DNA from: Cotesia glomerata
Lineage: Eukaryota > Arthropoda > Insecta > Hymenoptera > Braconidae
Reading direction: 5' to 3'
DNA: 64,000 nt
NCBI RefSeq assembly: GCF_020080835.1
Contig: NC_058165.1
Location: forward strand, 4,749,771 to 4,813,770
Shown: positions 12,083 to 22,295 of the stretch, one piece after another
Numbering within the stretch: position 1 is the stretch's first letter
Layout of the letters: every line of letters starts with the position of its first letter
Notes under the pieces: generated by a model
Told to the model about the DNA's origin: nothing
The model's input: the letters and a program-made list of their open reading frames with translations, nothing else
Database searches by the model: none
Position numbers and translations under genes: made by a program

Positions 12083-12440
12083 CACTGAGAGAAAAATCTG
12101 GTTCTCTGAACTAGGAAAATCTAGTTAAATAGCATCACTACTATTTAATTGAAGTTCTTATACCTAAAATTATTTATTATATTGAATCCTAATAGATAAT
12201 TACTTAAACTATTTTTAGTTAAATATGGGCTTAATAGTCATTTTGATTAACTTTAACTCAGAAAACGAAAAAAATAATTCGGACAGCCCGAACCAGGAAT
12301 CGAACCCGGATCTTTTGGTTACGCATTAAAGGCTCTTCTTGTTAAGCTATCTGAGACATCGTCCGTAACAACCTTTCAGTCACCTCATAATTTTTTGTTT
12401 AACACCATAACAGAAAAATATTTATTAAAATATAGTCGAG
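12083..12440 (-). mobile_element. Family T element, truncated copy 1
   Basis: Begins CACTGAGAGAAAAATCTGG, then GAACTAGGAAAATCTAGTTAAATAGC and the tRNA-like segment, and stops matching after AAAATATAGTCGAG. Lacks the distal terminus. Confidence 0.85.
12285..12354 (-). repeat. tRNA-like segment of family T copy 1
   Basis: The minus strand has TAGCTTAAC (A-box part) and GGTTCGATTCC (B box) between GCTATCTGAG and GGGCTGTCC flanks shared by all T copies. Confidence 0.7.
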
Positions 12441-12454
12441 ATCCACAGATTCGG

Positions 12455-13150
12455 TAGAATCTGGCGCCAAATTCCGTTCAAATCCGTTGTAAACGGAGCG
12501 CCACACTACTGACTATGTTTACTGTAAGCAGAACGGTATTTTGAGGTTGCAAAATTTTATTTAATTCTACGGTACTTCTTGTTCCTAAATTTTATATTAT
12601 AACAGTAATTCATGCTTTATTTTACTGATATTAATTAATTATATTCAATTATAATAATTAATTTACTTGAAATTATTAAATTTTATCAGCACAAACTATA
12701 GCAAGCTCAAAAATTTCGATCCTGACTTTTTTCTATGTAAAAGTGACATGCCACAGACTAAATAATTCGAGAATGCATGGTAATCTTCCAATAGATGGGA
12801 AACTACAGTTAAAAAAAACATTTCACAGCTTGCATCTACATCCGCCAGGGTGCGCTGGAATTGTTTTTACATAAACTGTAGCTTCAAGAGGATAGTTTGC
12901 TACAAAAAATGCAGCCAACGCGAGATTTAAGTTGGTACCAATTGTAAATTTTTATTATAATTACAAAAAATACTAAAATCTGAACAAAAACAGTTTCACT
13001 GTAAAAAAAATCGCGCCAAGTCTACGTTCATAAGACTATTAAGAAAAAAAATTTCTTATTTCTTTACAAAAAGATATAAAAAAAAAATAAAAAAATCCAA
13101 GTAACCGATATGATTGTATTTGATTTTCGGAAATTAAAAAAAATTTTATT
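12455..13150. other. Non-coding AT-rich stretch
   Basis: Contains a loose inverted repeat (AAACTACAGTTAAAAAAAAC near 12809 against GTTTTTACATAAACTGTAG near 12863). No gene or known family identified. Confidence 0.3.
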
Positions 13151-13325
13151 GTAAATTTGAAAATTAAAAAAAAAATTTTGGAACGTACTTGGTGTGCGTC
13201 ATTGTGTATTTCAATTTTTTTAAAGTCCTAGTAAATAGATTTTACGAATTTCATTAAAAGTAAAATATTTTGCAACCACGCACACTAAATACGTTCCAAA
13301 ATTGTTGTTTTAATTTTCAAATTTA
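13151..13325. mobile_element. Foldback MITE U
   Basis: Left arm AAATTTGAAAATTAAAA then ATTTTGGAACGTACTTGGTG; right arm is its inverse, CACTAAATACGTTCCAAAAT then TTTTAATTTTCAAATTTAA. About 50-bp TIRs with few mismatches around a roughly 75-bp core. No ORF. Confidence 0.8.
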
Positions 13326-13342
13326 AATATTCAAATATAAAT

Positions 13343-13612
13343 AATGCTATGAAGCGGGAAAGAATAGGAGTTACGGTAATTATTACGTGAAGCGTTCCAC
13401 ATTCACGTAACAGGATATTGGTAGGAAAGGATTGAGAAAGGAATGTGGAGAGGATCATCTTAATGTGAGTTTATAGAATATGCGAGAAAAAATTATTAGA
13501 TAGCTCGGACTGGGATTCGAACCCAGAACCTTCCGAAGACATGTCGGCTACTCTACCATTTGAGCTATCCGGTCTATACTAAATTTCCTTTCGCTTATTC
13601 TATATACATTAA
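13343..13612 (-). repeat. tRNA-like repeat unit, single copy
   Basis: On the minus strand: AATAAGCGAAAGGAAATTTAG, the tRNA-like segment, then TAATAATTTTTTCTCGCATA, CACATTCCTTTCTC and GAACGCTTCACGTAATAATT. It is collinear with 41790-42080, where the same unit is partly duplicated. Confidence 0.85.
13503..13574 (-). repeat. tRNA-like segment, 72 nt
   Basis: Cloverleaf-like: D stem GCTC/GAGT, anticodon-type stem GCCGA/TCGGA with a 7-nt loop CATGTCT, T stem CTGGG/CCCAG with TTCGAAT. The acceptor pairs at four of the first five positions nearest the core, then fails. The conserved U33 is absent. Best read as a tRNA-derived SINE-like module, not a functional tRNA gene. Confidence 0.7.
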
Positions 13613-13634
13613 GAACTAAAATATAAATATTGTA

Positions 13635-13780
13635 GTAAGGTAAAAGCCCTAGTAGCTGCTCATGAACCAGTGCATGCTCACTCCATGTATTTGTTTATCT
13701 ATATTCACAAGTATAGATATACAAATACATGGAGTGAACATGTACTGGTACATGAGCGGCTACTGGAGCTCTTACCTTAC
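13635..13780. mobile_element. Foldback element V, 146-bp palindrome
   Basis: GTAAGGTAAAAGCCC at the left and GAGCTCTTACCTTAC at the right. Long arms meet at CTATATTCACAAGTATAG, so the loop is only a few bases. Arms match apart from scattered changes (for example CATGAACCAGTGCATG against CATGTACTGGTACATG). Confidence 0.85.
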
Positions 13781-13789
13781 CTATTACAT

Positions 13790-14877
13790 TTAGGTATCTT
13801 TTTATTGAGTTCATAATTTTTTAATACAGGCTTAATCATTTTGTTTATTAAATCTAGTAATTCTATCAATATTTTTTCAAATTTATATTATAGACGATTT
13901 TAATAATTTTTCGGAATTTTATTGGAAACAAAATCTAGTTTTGTACTACAATATTTGTAAGTCTTTTAATTCATGTAAATAATATTATTTTTGAAAAAAT
14001 ATTAATTAAAAAGATACTATCAATAGGTTAAATAATTAATAATTAACTATTTTATAAGATATATATATTTTAAATAAATAATTAAAATATTTTATAGTTA
14101 TCAATTGTAAATTATTGATACTTTGCAACTCTTAAATTAGTTGATTCAGAAAAATTTGAAATAATGTTGAATTAAATTCATATAATAATGAATGATTTTA
14201 TATTTATACTGTATAGCTAAATTTTTACTATAATATAACTTTTTTGATTGTTTTCAACATTTTTCTTCGATCATCTTTGCATTTTTTTTTTTTCAAAATT
14301 TTTTTCTCATGCCAAAGAAGTATAACTTCTGACTCGTGTACATAAGTACACACACCATTTTTTTCTTTAAAACTTATCTTATGGTTGATAAAATTGCGTC
14401 GTTAATTTGATCTATCAAACATTTACCGAATGATGATTTTATTAAGATTATAAGAATTTCAATTTCTGCCAGTTTTTGGTAGACGGATTATATTAGCCCG
14501 TGTAATAGAACTAACGGTGGTTTGAGTAAAAATTAATTGTGATTTTTCACTGATAATTTATGAATTTATTGTTTGATATAATTTTTTTAACTGTTAATTA
14601 TATCGAAATCTACCTTCCAATTCAATTATTCTATCAATAACTTTATTTTTGTCATGAGTCTCGTAGTTTATAAATGTAACTAATATTTCATAGTAACAAA
14701 AATAAGCTCTGAACAAACAAAAGAATCAAAAAGTTTTTAAAGTATTGAAGTATTAATATTTCAAATTTTTTCGAATTCTATCTCTTATGAAAGTTTAGTA
14801 CATGAAGAATCATTTTTGATCCTTTTGTTTTTCTAGGGAGTAAACAACGTCTTATATTGCATTTGAATATAAATGCT
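13790..14877. other. AT-rich non-coding stretch
   Basis: Nothing recognisable: no ORF over 60 codons, no repeat family of this window. Confidence 0.4.
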
Positions 14878-15049
14878 ACACGGTTAGCTGATGCGAGCTA
14901 TGGGCGCCGCCATATTGGCCTTGGCTGCTCTGCCATGTGCCTTTCACTTTATCCCGACTACGGCCGGGTAATGCGACATGCGATAGATGGACGAAAAATT
15001 TTGGGGCGATAGAATAAAAGTTTCACTTTAAAAATTTTGTTCGATACAA
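14878..15049. other. GC-richer single-copy segment
   Basis: Contains GCGAGCTATGGGCGCCGCC and CTACGGCCGGGTAATGCGAC. No coding signal; possibly regulatory DNA. Confidence 0.25.
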
Positions 15050-15246
15050 GTCCGCAAAGATAGGTATGTTGGTAATAAACTTGAAGTGATGACACTCGTC
15101 TGAGGTTATGGATACATTCTCAACAAAATCTCGAATATAATATCTGGTCTCGCTTCCCTCGACCGATAACAACGTACTCGGTTTTGTTGAGAATGCGCCC
15201 GTAATCTCAGCTTCGTGACGTCACCAAGCTTACGAAAATACCAATC
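15050..15246. mobile_element. Imperfect inverted-repeat element
   Basis: GTCCGCAAAGATAGGTATG at the left and ATACCAATCTTTGCGCATAC at the right are inverted, as are TCTGAGGTTATGGATACATT with CGCCCGTAATCTCAG and CTCAACAAAA with TTTTGTTGAG. A degenerate foldback MITE is the simplest reading. Confidence 0.65.
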
Positions 15247-15262
15247 TTTGCGCATACTTATC

Positions 15263-15330
15263 TAAAATAACTATTTTATACTTGTGACGTTATAATTTAG
15301 CTAACTATGTACTACTTTTCTCGGAGTGTT
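15263..15330 (-). mobile_element. Family T terminal remnant
   Basis: ATACTTGTGACGTTATAATT, TAGCTAACTATG and CTTTTCTCGGAGTGT match the distal end of T elements. The rest of the element is gone. Confidence 0.7.
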
Positions 15331-15339
15331 GTTATTGCA

Positions 15340-16390
15340 AAACGATACTGATATGAAACTCAAATAGGTTACTGAATTATAAATTGTCACTAATAATAAC
15401 GTCTTTTGACTTTTGACACTCAAATAACTATGCACATTTAAAAATGCGAGCATGCATGATTAAATTAAGAGACAGCTTCAGTACCGTGCTGGATTTTCTA
15501 GTTTACCTTTTATTTTTGTTTCGACTAATTTAATTATCAACTTATTTATCGCCTCCCATGGCTTGGGTTCTTACGAGATCGACATCTTCATGCCAATTAC
15601 AGATTTATTAAAAATTAACTGAGAAAATCTCGTTCTACTTAGAATCCCAAGGATGGAAATCATTTTAAAAATATCACTTCTAGGAGATTAAAAATATAAA
15701 TAAGTAAATTAATTTATAGTTTTTACTACATTGATTGATGTTGTACAAATCTATTTTAATAAGTATTATGGATATAAATAAACCATATAATAGTATACCT
15801 CTGTCATGTATATTTGTGACATGGTAATGTTGTAAAAACGCAAAAGAACGCGTGAGAAGGGACACCCATCTTGGTTCCCTGGTCGTTGAATTGTTTCGCA
15901 TAGGACCATTTGTTTCAATTTATGGACAGGGCTAATTATGAGTACCAACGAAAGAGTAACGTTCAAAGGATGAGTATGTCTGGTTTGCTAATGTGGATAT
16001 ATGTACACGTGGATGTTTATGTCTGTGTGTATGTGTGTTAGTATAGCTTGAAGCATTTTCACCACGTGTTACACAGGACTTTTGGTGCTGACGTTACTCC
16101 ACAAGAGCGTCGCTGTCAGGCTACATGGAGACAAACGAGCAACCGGCAATCAACCGCTGTTAGCTCCGTCCGACCTCTCGCGACCACGTCTCTGTCCATT
16201 CCTTTTTACCCGCCGCTTCATCATAATTTATTGTGACACCGTCGCGTTAATAACTCAATTTATTTTACTGTCCCAACTTTACTATTTTTTTTTATCTCCA
16301 GTTCTCCAAGTACACATGCACTTACCCATCTATTAACATTGGAATATTTTAAACTATATTTTGTAATAATTAATTTACAGTGATATTTTA
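15340..16390. other. Mostly single-copy stretch
   Basis: AT-rich to 15800, then a GC-richer island (about 15830-16230, e.g. CACAAGAGCGTCGCTGTCAGG). Overlapping open frames of 62-84 codons at 15680-16336 on both strands show no domain and are probably chance. Confidence 0.3.
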
Positions 16391-17504
16391 GAGTCCATTG
16401 CACGACTCATAATGCGAAGCATCAGAGTGTGCTTTACGATCGGAAAATTTTTTTCACCTCATTTCAGCAACTGTTTTTATTATTATGCCCTTGTTAATTA
16501 ACGGAATCAAGATATTTTCCATACTGTTGCCAAGATTATTTAAGGAGATCCACGCAAAGTAGTCAAATTTTTAAAACTTTCTGAAAATTTGTAAATTCAA
16601 TCTACGTAGCCTAATAATTAATAAAAAAATTAAAAAACAGTAGGTTTCTGGGATATTTAATTAAATAATTAGGTTTGAAAATTGTAATTTTTACATGTAG
16701 GTAAATGGAGATTCCACCAGCCGTGTATTTGGTTAAGAATTTAATGCGATTAACGATTTAAAAAAAATTTTATTTTCATTGAATTTGATTGAAAAAATAA
16801 TAAGCTTTCGATTAAAACAATAAAAAAAGTAGCTTTCCGACCGTATTTCAGAGATATTTTATATTTTTTATGAAAAATCACTCGGAACTTTCGTTCTTTA
16901 AAGTCTTGTACTTGACTTGGCAACACCACTTGCGCAGTTACTCAGCGCTAAATAACCGCGGTTTTTTAAATGCTAGAAGATCTTAGTCACTCCAGTTAGA
17001 CAGTAAACATAAATAAATTTGAAGGTTAGGGAACTCGAGCGGTATTGTCAAGTGTATACCGGTAATTCAGAGTGCTATATTTTTTATTAGTCAATTAAAT
17101 GTTAGTAATTATTTAATGAGTAAATTTTTCGGTAATTTCCTCAAAAATTTTATTAATTAATTTAAAAATTAATTTTAAGATGCATAAAAAAAGTATTTCT
17201 ACATATTATTTTTTTATAAACATTCTTTACACTAGGAGGTTACTTGGATCTCCTTAATGGAGATTAATTCTATACTTTTCAAGAATTTATTCCATGCAGT
17301 AGAATCGGAAAAAAATATCAAAAAAATTTTCCGTCCATCAAGTATGAAACCTGTAAACACTATAACTTTCCAAAAAATCCATTAATTCAGTAAAATTTTT
17401 TTTCTTTTAATTTTTTGAAGAAATTATAGGCCCCCTATTGCGAATAGCTATGTAACTCAGTGTCATTTAATTGCAATTAATAAAATTAAAAAACCAAAAT
17501 ACTG
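16391..17504 (+). mobile_element. Family H element, copy 2, interrupted by family A
   Basis: The left part 16391-16539 and right part 17258-17504 together match the uninterrupted copies at 17.5 and 56.4 kb. The break falls at a TTAA that is present once in the 56.4-kb copy (GATTATTTAATGGA). Confidence 0.85.
16544..17253 (+). mobile_element. Family A TTAA element, full copy
   Basis: 710 bp between TTAA at 16540-16543 and TTAA at 17254-17257. Termini GGAGATCCACG and CTTGGATCTCC give a TIR of about nine bases, GGAGATCCA. Comparison with the empty site in another H copy shows TTAA was duplicated. No ORF, so non-autonomous. The TTAA target is a piggyBac hallmark, although the first terminal bases differ from the usual CCC. 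Confidence 0.9.
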
Positions 17505-18210
17505 TATTGCATGATTCATAATGCGAATCAGAGTGTGCTTTACGATCGAAAAATTTTTTTCACCTCATTTCGACAACTGTTTTTATTATTAAATCCTTGT
17601 TAATTAACGGAATCATGATATTTTGCATGTTATTGCTAAGATTATTTATTGGAGATTAATTCCATACTTTTCAAGAATTTATTCCATGCAATAGAAACGG
17701 AAAAAAATATCAAAATAATTTTAAAAAATTTTCCGTCTGTCAAGTATGAAACTCGTAAACACTGTAGCTTGCCCAAAAATCTTATAATTCAGTCGAAAAA
17801 ATTTTTTTTTAATTCTTTGAAGAAATTGCAAGCCCCCTATCGAAAATGGCTATGTAACTCAGTGTCATTTAATTTAAATTAATGAAATAAATATATATAT
17901 TTCATCATTAAATGAGGATTATACACTGAAAAAAAATTTTTTTTCCACCTAGAATACTTAATTTTTTACTCGAGCTTTCTTAATTTAAAAAAACTGGTTT
18001 TCTTAACCTTAAAATACCACGTTTTATTATAAGGCTAGTTTTTTGACAGTCAGAAAACTTTATCCTTATGGTTAAAAAAACTTTCGTATTTTAATCATAA
18101 GAATACCAATTTTTTAACCATAAGGAAAAATTTCCTTGGTAGAAAAAAAAACTTATTTTTCAGTGTAAGTCGTGCAGTTTTGAATTTTCCAAACCTTTTT
18201 AATTATATAC
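17505..18210 (+). mobile_element. Family H element, copy 3, in tandem with copy 2 and carrying element P
   Basis: Starts TTGCATGATTCATAATGCGAA immediately after the end of copy 2. Collinear with it to about 17915, then resumes after element P with AAGTCGTGCAGTTTTGAATT and TTCCAAACC. A 77-codon frame within is noise. Confidence 0.8.
17923..18167. mobile_element. Element P, 245-bp MITE
   Basis: ACACTGAAAAAAAATTTTTTT at the left and an inverted AAAAAAAACTTATTTTTCAGTGT at the right. Interior made of TTTTCTTAACC/GGTTAAAAAAAC-like mirror segments. Confidence 0.75.
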
Positions 18211-19130
18211 AAATTAATTGATAATTTAATCACCATACTTCGATGCTAATTTAAAATCAATTTATAAACTGTCCTAAAATTATAAACCGGATGCTTCGTA
18301 TCATCTATTTCTAGAATTAACGTAGGATTAACGCTATTATAGATATCAATATTCTTAATCAATTTCAATCTTTGCCATCAATCCGCTTCATTCAATTTCC
18401 TTATCAAAGTTATCCTTGTCCGTCTTCGACTTATTAAAGTTTTTCGAACGTACTTATATATCTATATCTATTTATATCAATAGTAAATAATTCATTTGTA
18501 CGGCGATCTATTTATAAGTCAAAAATAAAAAAAGTGATTGAAATAAATGGCATATGCTCGTATATTAAGGATATTATTGTAAGACATTTAAACAAGGTAT
18601 ATTTGGCAGAGGCAAGTTGGTAGCGACGGAGGCGCGGGACGTAGGCGCCTTTTTGACATTAATCACCTGCTCTCCAGGCAAGTAGATAGCCGTCGAATGT
18701 TCGCATTTCGATGTAAGGTGAAGGGGTGCTTGATAGATGGTGGTGATGAATGGCTTCACGACACGACTGTAATCCATCATCTTTCATTCTCTTTGCTTCT
18801 CTTTCTCTTGTTCTTTTATCCTCTTGGTCTTAAAATATATTTCTCTCTTCCTCCGGTTCTCTCAATTTATATGCTCACTGACTGAACACACATCATGGTT
18901 AGTTTCATATTTTGCTTGTGAGAAATACTTTGAGAAATTTCGTATCCGAAAGGTCACAATTTAATCAATTAATCATTTTGATGTATTGCAGAATAATTCT
19001 AAGTAATTATTGTGCTTCAGTAACTTTTAATTTTTTATATGAAAATTATACAGCCAAAAATAACAAATAATTATAAGCACATCAAAAATGCATATACAAC
19101 ATATACAAAAATTGAAAAAAAATTATTTGG
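18211..19130. other. Non-coding stretch with island at 18570-18800
   Basis: AT-rich flanks around a GC-richer segment (GAGGCGCGGGACGTAGGCGCC; ATTAATCACCTGCTCTCC). Two opposing open frames of 62-68 codons have no protein-like features. Confidence 0.3.
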
Positions 19131-19205
19131 ACATTCCGAACCGGGATTCGAACCCGGATCTTTCAACGCGAAACGTTTGAGGTTATGCTTTATTCTCAAC
19201 TAGCG
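19131..19205 (-). repeat. tRNA-like relic
   Basis: Minus strand GGGTTCGAATCCCGG is a perfect B box with T stem. The ACATTCC...TTGAG flank resembles the end of other tRNA-like units, but the D arm is not recognisable. Confidence 0.5.
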
Positions 19206-19284
19206 AAAGTCGAGCCAGTTTTCAAACTTGAAATGCTTCTATCAAATTCATTTTGAACTTATATGAAGACATGGGTACATATTA

Positions 19285-19636
19285 GGGTATGCCAAAATGT
19301 AACTCCCGTGGAGAACCTTTTAAAATTGGAATTTTGAGTTCCGCTTTCAACAGGGGCTGCGTTTGGGTATTTCTTGAGATATTTTGGAGTGAGACGATGT
19401 ATTTGATTTTCATAGAATTTTTTAACAGAAGCTTAGTTTGGGCATTTCCGGTGAAAATTCAAAATATGGCCGGAAGTGCCCAAACTAAGCTTCTGTTAAA
19501 AAATTCTATGAAAATCAAATACATCGTCTCACTCCAAAATATCTCAGGAAATGCCCAAACGCAGCCCCTGTTAAAAGCGGAACTCAAAATTCCAATTTTA
19601 AAAGGTTCTCCACGGGAGTTATATTTTGGCACACCC
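19285..19636. mobile_element. Family G: 352-bp near-perfect palindrome with TA target duplication
   Basis: Left terminus GGGTATGCCAAAATG and right terminus ATTTTGGCACACCC, flanked by TA (19283-19284 and 19637-19638). Arms of about 165 bp differ at roughly half a dozen positions and are separated by a spacer of about 20 bp. The TA target suggests a Tc1/mariner-type foldback MITE. The 116-codon open frame through it merely reads the palindrome. Confidence 0.9.
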
Positions 19637-19639
19637 TAG

Positions 19640-20149
19640 TACATATATATATATATATATATATACAGACAAATATCTTAATTAACACAATTTATGTGAT
19701 TAACGAACGTTTATTCTGGTGAATGTAAAAAAAAAAACGATTAAAAAAAATTTTCCATGGACGTCAGTTAGTCTGTATGCATCCCATCCATTTGTCTGTG
19801 TTCACGATAACTTATGAAAAACTTGAGGTATTGGAGCTATTTTTTTTTGTAAGCTTCAGAATTACTAGATAAGGTTTCGGATTGAATATGGCTGTAAAAT
19901 TCGCCGTCGTTTATTTGTAATTCATGAAAAACTAAAAATCGACTGGTTTTTGGTAAATCTATATACATGTAAATAGAAACTAGCCTTAAGCAATGCATGG
20001 GCGCTCGGTCATCGGTTCAGTGATGCGCTTGCGCCCTATTTTTCTCATCTTAGATGAAAATAGCGCGAAATTTTTGAGTCTGTAATTAAAGCACAGTTTG
20101 TTGAATTGTCCATTTAATGCGAAAAAGTCAGTAATACGACTTATTTTTT
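19640..20149. other. (TA)n and non-coding DNA
   Basis: Short (TA)n at 19645-19665, then AT-rich sequence without a recognisable gene. The 19980-20060 segment is GC-richer and probably single-copy. Confidence 0.35.
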
Positions 20150-20265
20150 TGTTGAAATTAAATGAGCGTTATGAGTCGTGTACTTTTGGATTTTCCAAAG
20201 TTTAACTTTGTTTTTTCGACACTACCAAATTTATATTTTTATACTTTGATATGAGACATTAGTAA
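20150..20265. repeat. Terminal-module repeat, copy 1 of a direct pair
   Basis: GAAATTAAATGAGCGTTATG, AGTCGTGTAC, TTTTGGATTTTCCAAAGTTT and TTTTTTCGACACTACCAAAT recur at 20932-21035 in the same orientation. Could be ends of one element with an internal unique body. Confidence 0.75.
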
Positions 20266-20931
20266 TCTAAACCGCTTGAAGGCTGTTTGAAAAAAGTGAC
20301 AAAAGTAATCGACCTCGTAGGAAATATATTAACCATTTTTTGTTATACTCGCTTCAAAAGTTCAACTTTTGAGCGCTGGGTGGCGTCCGAAAAGATACTC
20401 ATTTCTAGAGACTCTACCATACCGTCTTTTTTCCGCGACCTAGGCCGCAAAGTTTACTTCCCCTTTTTTTCCGTACTGTCCTTGTGCAATCGGATGAAAT
20501 TTAGAACAAAATAAATTAAATTCTAGTCTACCAACCGATGATTTTGAGTAAATTTAAACTTAGTTACTATTGAGTGGCGCTAATTATTTTTCTGCTGGAA
20601 GTTTATTACGAATCGGACCTAATGTTAATAAAATAACAACCACGCCATAAATAAATATTAATAAAAAGATAATTAATATAAAATTAAGTTTTTTTGCCCT
20701 TGTGAAACTTCATAAAATTTGAATATGTCATTATTTGCCTTCTATCCCTCAAAAGTTAAACTTATGGAGCGATAATAACAAAAAATATTGTATTCCCGCC
20801 ACAAACCTTAAGCTCATATCGCAACATCGCCGTTGTCAGAAAATCGCTACTTTGCGGCCATATGACATAAATTACTATTTAGGTGTCAACACATTTTCTG
20901 CAGTTAGGATGTTAAACATATTTTTTTTCTT
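20266..20931. other. Segment between the direct repeats
   Basis: Open frames of 75 and 82 codons occur here, with no domain recognised. CTTCAAAAGTTCAACTTTTG (about 20349) and CCTCAAAAGTTAAACTT (about 20746) are related, so the segment may itself be duplicated and diverged. Confidence 0.35.
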
Positions 20932-21035
20932 GAAATTAAATGAGCATTATGAGGCGTGCACTTTGGGATTTTTCAAAGTTTAGCTTTGTTTTTTCGACAC
21001 TACCAAATTTATGTTTTCATACTTAAGTATGAAAT
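20932..21035. repeat. Terminal-module repeat, copy 2 of a direct pair
   Basis: Matches 20150-20265 through GAGGCGTGCACTTTGG and TTTTTTCGACACTACC. Confidence 0.75.
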
Positions 21036-21049
21036 ATTTAAATAATTAA

Positions 21050-22290
21050 TTTTCATACAAAAATACCAGAATCAACACGCTGAATTATTAGTCATCTTGA
21101 ACACAGATGACAGTAAAAACATGGTAGCTTTATTTACCAGCTAATGTTAAATGACTACAGAAAAATGAAAATACGGTTATTTAGCATCACTAATGAAACA
21201 AATAATTTTACAAGCCTCGGCAATTTGAAGAACGCATGCAAGCTCATGTGTGTGTTTATTCGTACAAGGGAAAAGAAAAAAGGTAGTATGTAAAACGGTA
21301 CAAGATCAATGACACTAATATTTAGAGGATGGTTGTGGGCTGCAAAATTGGATAATCTTGACGTGTCGACGAGCATAAAAGAGGAGAAAAGAAGTGAAGG
21401 GTATAAGGAAGACACGTTATATCAATGTCATCTGGTCGGTCACGGTTCTCGTGTCTCTTTACCAAGCGCCGCGGGAGACAGATATTTTGTGTACGAAAAG
21501 TCTACCACTGACATGCTCGTTTCTTCTTTTGTCATGTTGCTTGATTTAAACTTTTTTCCATCACAGATACCTTCTAAAAATACTATAAGCGCGTTTTCAC
21601 TTTAAACACACGCTTGTACATAAACGAGACAAGCACATAGCGCATGAAAAGACTCGCTAAAATGGACTGTTTAAATATGTCGCTGAAGGGCAAGTCAAAA
21701 AGTGATGATCCGATTCTCTTTGGCCCAGTTCTCGCAAATGCACGCCCGTGGCTGTGAAAGAATCTCAGTGTGTATTCTTTTGCATATTCATGAACGGAAT
21801 CAATTATCCATGTATGTGTGGAACTCTATACACTCATGACCATTAGTATGTCGGCTGACAAAAATGTTACCACAGAATTTAACCTATATTGATTCTTTTT
21901 ATACATTTTTAACGTTCAAAGTCTTCAAATACTTGTTCCGGATTTAATTTTGAGTTATTATGCATGACAAAAATTCAGAGAGATGCTTCATTTTTTTAAT
22001 CATTAAAAAGTGAATTTTCTTCTTTTATTTTTCACTAAATCATTCCTGCTAATATTATATTAAAGATGGCATTTGTGTATTGTAATAGAGGAATAATTTA
22101 TAATGATGATGAGTCTTCATCTATTTGCATTTAATTATCGAATCTTCATTATACATTTGACACAAGATACTTTAAAAGTTTAATGTGTCAGTTTGAATTA
22201 AACCTTTTTCTGACCTTTGGAATGAAATATTTATAATGAATTAAAATTAAGTACTCACCTTTTTACATTGTTAAAATTTATGTTAAAGCT
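21050..22290. other. Mostly single-copy stretch
   Basis: Island of mixed composition at about 21200-21860 with opposed open frames (86 aa minus, 98 aa plus) lacking domains, then AT-rich DNA. Candidate regulatory DNA only. Confidence 0.3.
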
Positions 22291-22295
22291 TTATT

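Noticed and set aside
16048..16336. Two overlapping plus-strand frames of 62 and 84 codons
   Set aside because: Overlap in different frames and show no protein-like features.
19289..19639. 116-codon plus-strand open frame
   Set aside because: It exactly overlies the family G palindrome and reads both arms; the peptide is an artefact of the inverted repeat.
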